Origin: JADCRZ01 sp041751095
GTDB lineage: Bacteria > Bacteroidota > Bacteroidia > Chitinophagales > Chitinophagaceae
Assembly: GCA_041751095.1 (NCBI GenBank)
Contig: JBGSYC010000078.1
Coordinates: forward strand, 1 to 64,000
Direction of reading: 5' to 3'
Length of the DNA stretch: 64,000 nt
The position numbers and the translations under genes are program-made. The notes beneath the pieces were generated by a model. The model made no database searches, was not told the origin of the DNA, and saw only the letters and a program-made list of their open reading frames with translations. This document shows positions 52,349 to 62,326 of the stretch, piece after piece; position 1 is the first letter of the stretch, and each line of letters starts with the position of its first letter.

Positions 52349-53956
52349 TCAGTGCCCGCTTTCTATTTGTTTGTCAAAATCGAGTCCCTGCGACCTCAAA
52401 ACGCTCTGTAACTTAAGGGCGAGCCATGCAAGCGTCGCGAAACAGGCTGCTGCCAGCAGGTACGATTTATGCATCCCGATATCAGGGTTATCTCCAATAG
52501 ATCCCTGGAAAGGAGGAATGATCGCTCCGCCGAGGATCATCATAATAAGAAAAGCAGAACCCTGGCTTGTATACTTCCCCAGCCCTCCAACTCCCAATGA
52601 AAAGATACAAGGCCACATAACTGAACAGCATAAACCACCCGCCATAAAAGAATACACGGAAATTATCCCTGTTGTAAATACACCCATTAACATAAAAACA
52701 GTTGCCAAAACAGAAACAGTAAGCAATGTTTTAACAGGTTTTTCCTGACCGTAAAAAAATGCTGCAATGGCTAATGCCACAAAGATCAGATATCCCAGCA
52801 GATCCCTGATATCACTTCCATATATCTTGTTTACAAGAAGAATTACCGCAAATGCAATAAGAGGAACAATGACCGTAGCTATTTTTTTTGCCTGTGGAGA
52901 AAGGTTAAATACACCGATGGCGCCGGTCCAGCGGCCTATCATCAGGCTTCCCCAGTAAAGGGATATATACTTTGAAATCGCGCTTTCATCCAAACCCGTT
53001 TCGTTCAGATAGCCGGGTATTTTCAAAAGAGCCCCGAAATTATTGTCGATCGTTACTTCAACACCTACATAGATGAAAATGCCGATCATACCATAAATAA
53101 GCTGTGGGTATCTCATAGCACCCCATCCTGTATTGTCTTTTAATGCGCTGTAGTTTGAATAAAACAAAATCGCTATAACAGCAATCACTATTGCTACCAG
53201 CAATACGATCTTTGGAATATCACTCACCTGCCCGATGGTAATGGCCAGTCCTATGGCTGCAGTAAGGCCAATCAGCGACAAAGCCGCTTTGCGCGAGGCC
53301 TCGAATTTCGAATCAAGTTTTCCATCAGGGAGTTTGGAGAATGTAAAAAACAATGCTACAGCGGCAAATACGCCTGCCACTATCATGTAAAGGTTATTGA
53401 TATTGGTAACGGTTACTTCTTTTGCTACATTTCCGATGGATCCGAATAAAAAAAAGCTGACGATAATAGGTCCTAATGTTGTGCCGAGCGAATTAACACC
53501 TCCCCCCAGGTTAAGGCGGTGCGATCCCGTGGAGGGGTCACCCAGCATAATAGCGAATGGCTGCGCTGCCGTTTGTTGCAGGGAAAAACCGAGTGCTACT
53601 ACAAAGAAGGAAGCCAGTATTGCAGGGAATGAATTCGCATTGGCAGAAGGAATGATCAGTAACGCGCCTATAACAGATATCCATAGGCCATAAATAATAC
53701 CCTTTTTGTATCCGAGCTTGTTAAGAATATCATACCCGATCAAACTTGAAACAAGATAAAGAGCCAGGGATCCGATAAAGTATGCGCCGTAAAATGCAGA
53801 ACCGATCAGCTGCGACTGGAACTGATTCAAATTAAAATGTGTTTTGCAGAAAGGAATGAATATGCTGTTTGAAGCAGCGATGAAACCCCAGAAAAAAAAG
53901 ACGATGACTAATGTAGATAATGCTCCCGTGTTTGTAGGTAGTTTGTCTTGGTTCAT
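52349..53956 (-). CDS. FHS-family sugar MFS permease
   Basis: This 535-residue transporter has about 12 membrane helices and resembles fucose/glucose-galactose permeases (FucP/GluP) of the FHS family: FFFWGFIAASNSIFIPFCKTHFNLNQFQSQLIGSAFYGAYFIGSL and GGGVNSLGTTLGPIIVSFFLF. Proton symport of a hexose is expected. It is divergent from glgA and upstream of the ROK kinase. Confidence 0.88.
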   Translation of the reverse strand: MNQDKLPTNTGALSTLVIVFFFWGFIAASNSIFIPFCKTHFNLNQFQSQLIGSAFYGAYFIGSLALYLVSSLIGYDILNKLGYKKGIIYGLWISVIGALLIIPSANANSFPAILASFFVVALGFSLQQTAAQPFAIMLGDPSTGSHRLNLGGGVNSLGTTLGPIIVSFFLFGSIGNVAKEVTVTNINNLYMIVAGVFAAVALFFTFSKLPDGKLDSKFEASRKAALSLIGLTAAIGLAITIGQVSDIPKIVLLVAIVIAVIAILFYSNYSALKDNTGWGAMRYPQLIYGMIGIFIYVGVEVTIDNNFGALLKIPGYLNETGLDESAISKYISLYWGSLMIGRWTGAIGVFNLSPQAKKIATVIVPLIAFAVILLVNKIYGSDIRDLLGYLIFVALAIAAFFYGQEKPVKTLLTVSVLATVFMLMGVFTTGIISVYSFMAGGLCCSVMWPCIFSLGVGGLGKYTSQGSAFLIMMILGGAIIPPFQGSIGDNPDIGMHKSYLLAAACFATLAWLALKLQSVLRSQGLDFDKQIESGH

Positions 53957-54026
53957 ATGTTCATCAATCTTTAATAATAAATGAAAGTAACAAGATTTTA
54001 CTTACTTAAAAATTTTTTCACCCAAC

Positions 54027-54066
54027 TGCAACAACTAATCGAAAACCTTCATAAATTGTTGTTGCA
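54027..54066. promoter_or_regulatory. Inverted repeat between sugar permease and glgA
   Basis: TGCAACAAC (54027-54035) and GTTGTTGCA (54058-54066) form a 9-bp inverted repeat with a 22-nt spacer in the divergent promoter region. It is a candidate operator coordinating import and glycogen synthesis. Confidence 0.45.
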
Positions 54067-54093
54067 ATTCTTTCTCACCAATTCCCCTTGTCA

Positions 54094-55509
54094 ATGGAAA
54101 TCCTGCATGTCTCTGCTGAATGTTACCCTGTTGCTAAGGCCGGGGGGTTAGGAGATGTGGCAGGAGCCTTACCAAAATATCAGCATCAGTTGGGTCATAC
54201 GGCGAAAGTTGTTATGCCAATGTACCGTACCAGATTTTTGTATGATAATAACTGGGATGTAGTGCACAAGGGCGGTGCTCACCTCGGTATGATGTGGTTT
54301 CAGTATACTATTATTAAGGAAAGGACAAACAAACTTGAATTCGACCTTTACCTTGTTGATATCAACGGCTTGTTAGACAGGGAGAGGATTTACGGTTATG
54401 ATGACGATACGGAACGCTTCATTTCTTTCCAGGTTGCTGTCGTCGACTGGCTTGCTGCATGGAAACATCACCCTGACGTCGTTCACGTTCACGATCATCA
54501 GGCAGCGCTTATTCCTTTTATGATGAAGCATTGCTTCATGTACCAGCACCTGAGTTCCATACCATCTGTAATTACCATACACAATGCTCAATACCAGGGT
54601 CAGATAGGCTGGGATAAGAGTAATTACATTCCACATTGGGATGGATGGAGGTGGGGTATGCTCGACTGGAACGACCATATCAATCCTCTTGCAAGTGGAA
54701 TCAAATGTGCATCAGTAGTCACTACGGTAAGTCAAAGCTATCTTGATGAATTGCGCTTCAGTAGTAACGGCCTTGAAAGTTTATTTGAATATGAAAAAGG
54801 CAAATGCCTGGGAATATTAAATGGGATAGACACCAGGGTCTGGGATCCTGAACACGACATTTACCTCGATCATCACTTTTCCATCGCGGATAACGAAAAA
54901 GGCAAGCTTGCCAACAAAACAATATTGTGTGATACCTTTCATCTTGATGTCAATAAACCCCTGATTATTTTTATCGGCAGGTTAGTTGGTGAAAAAGCAG
55001 CTGAACTTTTACCCAAGGCGATCGGCGACTCGATTTACTTTATCAATGGCCGGATGAACTTCCTAATACTCGGAAGCGGTGAGTGGTGGATCGAACACCA
55101 ACTGGAAGGTATGCGCAGCAGCCTCATGGGATTTTATAACGCACAAATAGGATATAATGAAAAGCTAAGCCATGTAATGTACGCAGGTGCGGATTTTCTG
55201 TTAATGCCCAGCAGGGTGGAGCCATGTGGGTTAAACCAGATGTACGCCATGCGTTACGGAACAGTGCCGATTGTAAGATCAACCGGCGGACTTAAAGATA
55301 CAGTGATTGATTATGGAACGCCCCAGGGTTATGGAGTAACATTTACGTATGCTTCCGTAGGGGATATCACCAATGCCGTTTACAGGGCTGTAGCATTGTA
55401 CGACGATCAAACAAGAATGACTGCCATACGTAAGCAGATCATGGCACTCGATTTCAGCTGGGACAGAAGTGCCAGCCAATATATTGATGTTTATAAAAGC
55501 ATTTTGTAG
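54094..55509 (+). CDS. glgA: Glycogen synthase
   Basis: The 471-residue GT5 enzyme transfers glucose from ADP-glucose to a growing alpha-1,4-glucan. The N-terminus has HVSAECYPVAKAGGLGDVAGALPKY (ADP-glucose-binding KxGGL motif), and the C-terminal Rossmann domain has the acidic active-site region MPSRVEPCGLNQMYAMRYGTVPIVRSTGGLKDTV. An in-frame TTG at 54088 precedes the ATG. It is 278 bp before glgC. Confidence 0.95.
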   Translation: MEILHVSAECYPVAKAGGLGDVAGALPKYQHQLGHTAKVVMPMYRTRFLYDNNWDVVHKGGAHLGMMWFQYTIIKERTNKLEFDLYLVDINGLLDRERIYGYDDDTERFISFQVAVVDWLAAWKHHPDVVHVHDHQAALIPFMMKHCFMYQHLSSIPSVITIHNAQYQGQIGWDKSNYIPHWDGWRWGMLDWNDHINPLASGIKCASVVTTVSQSYLDELRFSSNGLESLFEYEKGKCLGILNGIDTRVWDPEHDIYLDHHFSIADNEKGKLANKTILCDTFHLDVNKPLIIFIGRLVGEKAAELLPKAIGDSIYFINGRMNFLILGSGEWWIEHQLEGMRSSLMGFYNAQIGYNEKLSHVMYAGADFLLMPSRVEPCGLNQMYAMRYGTVPIVRSTGGLKDTVIDYGTPQGYGVTFTYASVGDITNAVYRAVALYDDQTRMTAIRKQIMALDFSWDRSASQYIDVYKSIL

Positions 55510-55623
55510 AGAAGGAAAAGGCAGATGAAGAAATAAATTCTCTCCGGCGGTACAAAAACAAAGAACGGGGATAATAAGCTATTTTTACGGCAAAAGGTAA
55601 AGACCGAGGTTAAACAGAAAAAA

Positions 55624-55680
55624 ATGAAAATTTTTCTTTTACTGCTGTCTTCTTTACTTTCCGGCAAATCAAACGGGTAA
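55624..55680 (+). other. 18-residue signal-peptide-like mini-frame
   Basis: In the glgA-glgC gap an ATG frame encodes MKIFLLLLSSLLSGKSNG and stops. It looks like the start of a secreted protein but lacks a body. It may be a leader peptide or the remnant of a lost gene. Confidence 0.25.
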
Positions 55681-55787
55681 AGTCCAGTCGATTTTAAAAA
55701 AAAGAGAAAAACATTCACTCTTCTTCTCCTTTTTTAATTTCTGCCTTCTCTTTATCCACTGGCAATCATTTTTAAAAATGTATAGTT

Positions 55788-57062
55788 ATGGCAAAGTCAA
55801 CCCTTGCAGTTATATTGGGAGGTGGAGCAGGCACCCGATTGTTCCCCTTAACCGCCAGCCGTAGTAAACCCGCTGTGCCTATCGCAGGTAAATACAGGCT
55901 TGTGGATATCCCCATCTCAAACTGTATAAATTCCGGCATAAACCAGATGTTTGTTCTTACGCAGTTTAATTCGGCATCGTTGAACCGGCACATAAAGAAT
56001 ACCTACCATTTCAGCGCTTTCAGTACTGCTTTTGTAGATATCCTCGCGGCTGAGCAAACTCCGGACAACCCTACCTGGTACCAGGGAACGGCAGACGCCG
56101 TTCGGCAAAGCCTCAGGCATATTGCCCCTTTCGAGAGTGATTATGTTTTAATCCTTTCAGGTGATCAGCTATACCAGATGGACTTTAAGGCAATGCTTGA
56201 TAATCACAGGTCTTTAAACGCTGACATAACTGTGGCAACAATTCCGGTAAACGCCAGGGATGCACCCGATTTCGGAATCATGAAGAAAGACGAGGACGGA
56301 TTCATTACCTCATTTATAGAGAAGCCCGCCGCCGGCATACTCGGCGATTGGCTAAGCGACACAGGCCCAGCGATGCATTCGAAGGGAAAGAATTACCTCG
56401 CATCAATGGGTATCTATATATTCAGCCGCGACCTCCTGTTCGAATTGCTTGAAACTGAGAAAAAAGATGCCACCGATTTTGGAAAAGAGATTATTCCGGA
56501 ATCTATCGACAAGTATAAGGTGGTCAGTTTCCAGTACGACGGATACTGGACGGATATCGGGAACATACATTCTTTTTTTGAAGCCAATCTGGGGTTAACT
56601 GCTGAAATTCCTGACTTTAACCTCTTTGACGATACTAAGTCGATCTACACCCGCGCCCGGATGCTGCCTCCGGCCAAAATAAGCGGTACAACTCTTGAAA
56701 AAACAATCATTGCGGAAGGGTGTATCATCAACGCCTCCAGGATAGAAAACTGTGTAGTTGGAATTCGCTCCCGCATCGGTTATGGCACAACGATAGTAAG
56801 CAGTTATGTGATGGGTAACGACTACTTTGAAACGATTTTCGAGATAACCCGCGCGCTCGAAAAGGGAGTTCCTAATATCGGAATCGGGCATCGCTGCTAT
56901 ATCAAGAATGCTATCGTTGATAAAAATTGCCGTATCGGTGATGATGTGCGGATAAATGGCGGTGCACACCTTCAAAACACCGACCATGAGTTTTACACGG
57001 TTAAAGACGGTATCGTGGTAATAAAAAAAGGCGCTGTAATACCGAATGGTTTTGTAATCTGA
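55788..57062 (+). CDS. glgC: Glucose-1-phosphate adenylyltransferase
   Basis: The 424-residue enzyme makes ADP-glucose from glucose 1-phosphate and ATP, the committed step of glycogen synthesis. Motifs are GGGAGTRLFPLTASRSKPAVPIAGKYRLVDIPISNCINSGI, the substrate-binding IEKP, and WTDIGNI, followed by a C-terminal left-handed helix domain. It follows glgA and ends at a perfect 16-bp inverted repeat. Confidence 0.96.
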   Translation: MAKSTLAVILGGGAGTRLFPLTASRSKPAVPIAGKYRLVDIPISNCINSGINQMFVLTQFNSASLNRHIKNTYHFSAFSTAFVDILAAEQTPDNPTWYQGTADAVRQSLRHIAPFESDYVLILSGDQLYQMDFKAMLDNHRSLNADITVATIPVNARDAPDFGIMKKDEDGFITSFIEKPAAGILGDWLSDTGPAMHSKGKNYLASMGIYIFSRDLLFELLETEKKDATDFGKEIIPESIDKYKVVSFQYDGYWTDIGNIHSFFEANLGLTAEIPDFNLFDDTKSIYTRARMLPPAKISGTTLEKTIIAEGCIINASRIENCVVGIRSRIGYGTTIVSSYVMGNDYFETIFEITRALEKGVPNIGIGHRCYIKNAIVDKNCRIGDDVRINGGAHLQNTDHEFYTVKDGIVVIKKGAVIPNGFVI

Positions 57063-57070
57063 TATTTCTG

Positions 57071-57108
57071 CAATTCAGCAACATCCTTTGCCGGATGTTG
57101 CTGAATTG
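57071..57108 (+). terminator. Perfect 16-bp hairpin after glgC
   Basis: CAATTCAGCAACATCC and GGATGTTGCTGAATTG pair perfectly around TTTGCC, 8 bp after the glgC stop. There is no T-tract, so it may protect the mRNA 3' end or terminate weakly before the downstream permease. Confidence 0.6.
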
Positions 57109-57209
57109 TGACAATCCTGAAGATGTTTGCATGCATTACGGCACCCGCCTCCAGGCACCCGAATATTCATAGTGAGCATGTTTAACTGACAAACGATACA
57201 CTAACGATT

Positions 57210-58556
57210 ATGGCATCCGGAATATATCCAGTCGATACGGAAGCCAGCGTTCCCAAATCCCGGTTAACATTCAGCGAGGTATGGAACATGAGTTTCGGAT
57301 TTCTGGGAATTCAATTTGGCTTTGCGCTCCAAAACGCTAACGTTAGCAGGATCTTTCAAACCCTCGGTGCCGAGATCGATAACATTCCTATCCTCTGGAT
57401 AGCAGCCCCTGTGACAGGATTTCTTGTTCAACCGCTAATCGGGTACCTTAGTGACAGAACCTGGCATCCCTACTGGGGCCGGAGAAGGCCCTTTTTCTTT
57501 ATTGGGGCCATACTTGCGTCTATCGCACTTTTGCTGATGCCGAATTCCACGGTGTTGTGGATGGCCGCCCTGCTGCTGTGGCTCCTTGACGCTTCTATAA
57601 ATATTACCATGGAGCCATTCCGTGCGTTTGTTGGAGATAAGTTGCCCCCTTCCCAACGCACGACAGGGTTTGCCATGCAAACCTTTTTTATCGGCATTGG
57701 CGCAGTGATAGCATCCCTGCTGCCTTATATGTTTACGAATATTTTCAAGATCAGCAATACCGCTCCGCAAGGCGTAATTCCTGATTCGGTTAAATACTCT
57801 TTTTATCTCGGAGCAGCAGTTTTCATTACTGCAGTGAGCTGGACGGTTTTCACTACAAAAGAATCGCCACCCCCAAATTTAGAACAGTGGAAAAGGGAAA
57901 ACGCACAGACCGGCGGCTTGTTTAACGGCTTTACAGAAATAATAAAGGGGATAAGAACTATGCCCCGTACTATGATCCAATTGGCTTTTGTGCAGTTCTT
58001 TACCTGGCTCGCATTCTTTTCGTTATGGATATATACATCTGCTGCTGTAGCAGAGAATTCTTTTGGAACAACCGATACAACATCCGAACGCTTCCAGGAT
58101 GCCGGTGACTGGGTAGGGGTAATGTTTATGGTGTATAACGGTATTTCTGCCATTACTGCGTTTCTTTTACCCGTAATCGCAAAGAAAACCGGAAGAAAAT
58201 ATACGCATATGATCTGCCTGATTACAGGCGGCGTGGCGTTGATCAGTATGTTGTTTATTAAAGATCCTCAAATGCTTTTACTGCCAATGATTGGCGTAGG
58301 CCTGGCATGGTCTTCAACCCTTACACTGCCTTATGCTATTCTGGCCGGTGCATTGCCCCCGGATAAAATGGGATTTTATATGGGTGTGTTTAACTTTTTT
58401 ATTGTGATACCCCAGATCGTGGCAGCTTCATTGCTTGGATTTGTTGTAAAAAGAGTGTTTGACAATCATAGCATATATGCATTAATGGTCGGGGGTGTAT
58501 GCATGATCATAGCAGGATTGCTAAACTTTATCGTAACTGATAAAGATCAGGGATAG
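57210..58556 (+). CDS. SLC45-like sugar MFS transporter
   Basis: The 448-residue permease has about 12 helices and the GPH/SLC45 features GYLSDRTWHPYWGRRRPFFFIGAILAS and PFRAFVGDKLPPSQRTTGFAMQTFFIG, typical of maltose/sucrose-type proton symporters. It lies downstream of glgC on the same strand and converges with the GLPGLI gene. It may import an alpha-glucoside feeding the glycogen pathway. Confidence 0.87.
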   Translation: MASGIYPVDTEASVPKSRLTFSEVWNMSFGFLGIQFGFALQNANVSRIFQTLGAEIDNIPILWIAAPVTGFLVQPLIGYLSDRTWHPYWGRRRPFFFIGAILASIALLLMPNSTVLWMAALLLWLLDASINITMEPFRAFVGDKLPPSQRTTGFAMQTFFIGIGAVIASLLPYMFTNIFKISNTAPQGVIPDSVKYSFYLGAAVFITAVSWTVFTTKESPPPNLEQWKRENAQTGGLFNGFTEIIKGIRTMPRTMIQLAFVQFFTWLAFFSLWIYTSAAVAENSFGTTDTTSERFQDAGDWVGVMFMVYNGISAITAFLLPVIAKKTGRKYTHMICLITGGVALISMLFIKDPQMLLLPMIGVGLAWSSTLTLPYAILAGALPPDKMGFYMGVFNFFIVIPQIVAASLLGFVVKRVFDNHSIYALMVGGVCMIIAGLLNFIVTDKDQG

Positions 58557-58581
58557 AGGGCGTCGGGGAAAAATGAACAGC

Positions 58582-59313
58582 TTATATCATGATCAGCCAG
58601 ATGTTCCTTGCAGCATATTTACCCCAGTCTTTCAGGCTTTTTTGTATCGATACCTTTAGCTCGCTCATGGTCGTCTTTTTACCCTTAACGGGCGGTGCAA
58701 AGTCTGTTGTTTTAACTCCTTCGAGTTGAACTTTCGTAGCAAACCAGGTAGTATTCAGCCGGGGTAGCGCAAGCCCCAATATCATGCCGGGCAACCCGCT
58801 GAACGATTCAGGGCCTCCCGGCACCAGGATCTCATCGGTAAAAAAAGCTACTACATAAATCGAATCCAAAATAATGGCAACAGCCTTCCTGCAATCAAAA
58901 CCTGCTATTTTACGGGTGTCTGGCGTAATCTTCCAGTTAATTTTTCTGATGGTATCCTGTATCAAAAAATTCTGCTCAAAAACCTGTTTCTGACTGATGA
59001 ATTGATTGCTGGTATAATCGTTTAATACAACATTTGCGGACGCAGGATTGCTCAGGAAGAAATTGCGAACCGGAGCATCCGCTTCTCTTCCAGGCTTATA
59101 CATCGATTTATCGTTCTCGAAATAAAGATCAAAATAATCTGTCTTAAACTGGGGAGTACTTTTTTTTAACATTTGGCCCCATTCGCCTTCCGCATCAAAT
59201 TGCTTGTGAACGTTGACCTTTCGTTCAAATTCAATCTTTCCTTTACTCAAAAATTGCGCTTTTGTTGAATACACAGTAATGCATACCAGCAATGATAAAA
59301 ATATGGGTTTCAT
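58582..59313 (-). CDS. GLPGLI-family exported protein
   Basis: The 243-residue protein has a signal peptide (MKPIFLSLLVCITVYSTKAQ) and the family motif SGLPGMILGLALP. GLPGLI proteins are restricted mainly to Bacteroidota and often sit beside outer-membrane receptors, as here: it follows the receptor gene by 17 bp. Function is unknown. Confidence 0.9.
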   Translation of the reverse strand: MKPIFLSLLVCITVYSTKAQFLSKGKIEFERKVNVHKQFDAEGEWGQMLKKSTPQFKTDYFDLYFENDKSMYKPGREADAPVRNFFLSNPASANVVLNDYTSNQFISQKQVFEQNFLIQDTIRKINWKITPDTRKIAGFDCRKAVAIILDSIYVVAFFTDEILVPGGPESFSGLPGMILGLALPRLNTTWFATKVQLEGVKTTDFAPPVKGKKTTMSELKVSIQKSLKDWGKYAARNIWLIMI

Positions 59314-59330
59314 ATCGGTGAAATATTTAT

Positions 59331-62105
59331 TTAAAATTGAGATGGCTTGCCATTTTTGCTGAAGTTCAGGGTAAACGATAACAGGAAATACCTCCTGAGT
59401 GTTTCATAGGTTTTCTCGTAAACGTAGTTGCTTGTTACATTTCTCCTAAAGCCGATATTCTGATCGAGGATATCAAATACCGACAGCTTTAATAGCCCAA
59501 CATCATTTTTGAAAAGTTTTTTTCCGAGTGAAGCATTCCAGCGGATAACATTATTGTTGCGGTCGAATACACTTGTACGCTGGCGGAAATTGAAATCGCA
59601 ATCAGTATTGAATTCAGTTTTGAGTGGCAGGTCAACATTTCCATAAACATTATGCGTTTGTGACCAGAATTTTGTCACGACATCTTTTCTGATTGAAGAG
59701 GTAGAAGTAGTGTAGGTGATGCTGGAACTCAGCCCTACATGATACTTTTTGGCTTTATTCTTATAGAACGAGGTACGGATGGAATAATTTTCATTTTTAT
59801 TTTCATTTTTTCTGCCGTTGATGAAATTGATCATTTGGCCGGCCGAATAACTCAGGTTGTTGTTCCAGCTCAGGTCGAGAACTTTGATCTTATAGCCATA
59901 TCCCGCATATGCATTTATGTTATAGCTGCCATTTACATTTATCGACTGGAAGACCCTTCTTCCAAGAGAATCGACACGGTCGCTATTGCTGATGGCATTG
60001 CTTACGTTTGTAAGTGAAATGTTGGCATAAACGCTCCTTTGATTCAAAACTTTGTAATCATTGAAAGTCAGCCTGAACGAATTCCTGAACTCCTGTTTAA
60101 GGTCGGGGTTGCCAATATAGATACTCAGCGGATCAGTATTGTCGCGGAGAGGTTGCAACTGGGTGAGACTTGGCTGCCTTGTATTGCCGTTATAGTTAAA
60201 AGAGAGGCGCTTGAACTGGGTAAAGCTATACACGAAGTTTGCCTTGGGAAAGAGGTTGATAAATGAATAATTAAAATTAGTGTCTGCTCTGAGATCAGTT
60301 TGTTCAAAATCCGAATACGACAGATTGCTTCCGAGAGAAAAATTATATTTTTTCTTTACTATCCTGAGCGCTAATCCGCCACTATTGGTGAGAATATTAA
60401 ACGCATATTCATTGCTTAACGAGTCGATCCGCTTTGCATAAATACCACCGGCCTCATCAAGTGTTGTTCTCCTCGAAGTGCTGTTACTGGTTGCAACGCC
60501 GTAATTCACTTCGAGGTAAGCTGTTTTGGATAACGGTTCTGTATATGTTGCCCTCGTATCCAGCGTGAACGTCTGTGATTCGTTGAGCTTTTTCTGATCT
60601 ACCGTATCTGAAAGACTTATCAGCCCGCTTTTGGCAAAGTATTCGTTAACGGCATTCAGAAATCCTGAGGAGGTATTTTTTCTGAAATCCTGCTGAAGAT
60701 TCCAGCTTATGGTTCTTCCTTTCTTTTTGAATTTCTTGCGCCACAGCGCAGTAGTATTTGCGCTGGCATTTTCGCCGTTGGAGGAAACATTCCGGTTACT
60801 GCGGTTAACCATGTTGCTTGAAGAATTCAGTGATTCCGTATACAAAGAATTATCTGAGAGCGATTTTCCGAGGCTTCCCCGGGTGCTGATCTTAACCGAA
60901 GAAGATGAGTCTATCTGAATTTCGAACATAGCATTAAGAGAATGGCGTAAGCGGCTATCGAAATTTGTGCTACGCTGGTTTGTAAAGTATAAGGTATCAG
61001 GAAGTATCGTTTGCGTAAATGTTCCGCTGGTACCCGCATTGTTTAATTTATTGAACAGGTAGCTGCTGTTAAAATTATTTTTGTCTGCCCTCCACTTGTT
61101 TGAAAAATGTAAACCGCCGCTCCAGCTCGACGGAAGGCCTTCGCCATAATAAGTTGGACCGCCGAAATCCTGATCATAATTTCCAAAAGAAACAAATCCT
61201 CCGTATTCTTCCATGTACTCCATATTATTCCCGCCACCATAATTCGACTGCTCGTTCCAGTCGAGCCCTGTTTTTCCCGTGTTCGACATAATACCGAATG
61301 CGGACACCTTCCGCTTTCCCTTGAAGGAGTTGATCATGCCGTTGTTATTCCAGAAGTTTTTCGGTCCGGCGCCAAGCGTGACTTTTCCAAAGTATCCATT
61401 CTTTTTATTTTCTTTCAGTTTAAGGTTTAATGTCTTTTTCGATTGTCCGTCATCGATACCGGTGAAAGCTGCCTGGTCGCTCTTTTTATCAAATACCTGC
61501 ACCTTCTCAAGGGCGTCGGCTCTCAGGTTTTGTGTAGCAATCGTAGGGTCGTCACCAAAAAATTCTTCACCGTCTACAAGCACTTTCTCAATTGTTTGTC
61601 CCTGGGCACTGATTTTTCCGTCTTTGGTAACCTGGATGCCCGGCAATGTTCGCAACAGATCTTCCACAGAGGCATTGGGCCTTACTTTAAAGCTGTCTGC
61701 AATAAATTCCGTTGTGTCACCTTTAAACCGGATGGCGCCTAATTGTTGCTTAACGATCACTTCCTGGAGTAGCTGGCTTTTTGTGGTAAGATTGACGGTT
61801 CCCAGATCCAGCACTGATGTATCCTTTATCAAAATTTCCTCTACATAATCTGCAAATGTTGGGTGAGTAATCCAAACGATAAGCTTTTCGCGCGGCAGAT
61901 TTTTGACGATAAAATTTCCTCCCTGGTTGGTCCGGCTATACCCCACAAGTACAGAGTCTGATTTCCGTAACACGGCAACGACAGAGTACTGAAGATCTTT
62001 CTTATTGGAGGTATCTTTAACGGATCCTTTTACAGATGCGTGCTGTGATTTTGCGGAATTTACGACAGCAAGCAGAAGCACGAAAAAGAACAAAAGGTTT
62101 TTCAT
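59331..62105 (-). CDS. OMP_b-brl_3-type TonB-dependent receptor-like protein
   Basis: From ATG 62105 the 924-residue protein has a signal peptide (MKNLLFFFVLLLAVVNSAKSQ), a carboxypeptidase-regulatory-like domain (ASVKGSVKDTSNKKDLQYSVVAVLRKSDS), a plug (VRPNASVEDLLRTLPGIQVTKDGKISAQGQTIEKVLVDGEEFFGDDP), and a long beta-barrel rich in Asn, Ser and Tyr. It resembles receptors of the outer-membrane beta-barrel family 3 found with GLPGLI proteins. It is divergent from glgB; the ligand is unknown. An in-frame ATG at 62144 would precede the signal. Confidence 0.9.
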   Translation of the reverse strand: MKNLLFFFVLLLAVVNSAKSQHASVKGSVKDTSNKKDLQYSVVAVLRKSDSVLVGYSRTNQGGNFIVKNLPREKLIVWITHPTFADYVEEILIKDTSVLDLGTVNLTTKSQLLQEVIVKQQLGAIRFKGDTTEFIADSFKVRPNASVEDLLRTLPGIQVTKDGKISAQGQTIEKVLVDGEEFFGDDPTIATQNLRADALEKVQVFDKKSDQAAFTGIDDGQSKKTLNLKLKENKKNGYFGKVTLGAGPKNFWNNNGMINSFKGKRKVSAFGIMSNTGKTGLDWNEQSNYGGGNNMEYMEEYGGFVSFGNYDQDFGGPTYYGEGLPSSWSGGLHFSNKWRADKNNFNSSYLFNKLNNAGTSGTFTQTILPDTLYFTNQRSTNFDSRLRHSLNAMFEIQIDSSSSVKISTRGSLGKSLSDNSLYTESLNSSSNMVNRSNRNVSSNGENASANTTALWRKKFKKKGRTISWNLQQDFRKNTSSGFLNAVNEYFAKSGLISLSDTVDQKKLNESQTFTLDTRATYTEPLSKTAYLEVNYGVATSNSTSRRTTLDEAGGIYAKRIDSLSNEYAFNILTNSGGLALRIVKKKYNFSLGSNLSYSDFEQTDLRADTNFNYSFINLFPKANFVYSFTQFKRLSFNYNGNTRQPSLTQLQPLRDNTDPLSIYIGNPDLKQEFRNSFRLTFNDYKVLNQRSVYANISLTNVSNAISNSDRVDSLGRRVFQSINVNGSYNINAYAGYGYKIKVLDLSWNNNLSYSAGQMINFINGRKNENKNENYSIRTSFYKNKAKKYHVGLSSSITYTTSTSSIRKDVVTKFWSQTHNVYGNVDLPLKTEFNTDCDFNFRQRTSVFDRNNNVIRWNASLGKKLFKNDVGLLKLSVFDILDQNIGFRRNVTSNYVYEKTYETLRRYFLLSFTLNFSKNGKPSQF

Positions 62106-62228
62106 CCGGTTGCGTTGTGGGTTTAGGAATGGTAAGGCAGGCAAAAAATACGAAATCCAATATCAAATAATTTACAATACCTTAGAATAAACAAAATCAT
62201 AATAATACGTTAAAGAGCCGCCGTTTTG

Positions 62229-62249
62229 TCTCTGAGAGATGCACGTGCA
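62229..62249. promoter_or_regulatory. Adjacent palindromes in receptor-glgB divergent region
   Basis: TCTCTGAGAGA (62229-62239) and TGCACGTGCA (62240-62249) are immediately adjacent perfect palindromes in the 221-bp region between divergent start codons. They are candidate regulator sites. Confidence 0.4.
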
Positions 62250-62326
62250 AAAAAAATCCACAAAAAAGTTTTCTTTGATTTAGAAAAGAAAATAAGAAGA
62301 TTTATGTAACCCAAATAATTTGATAT

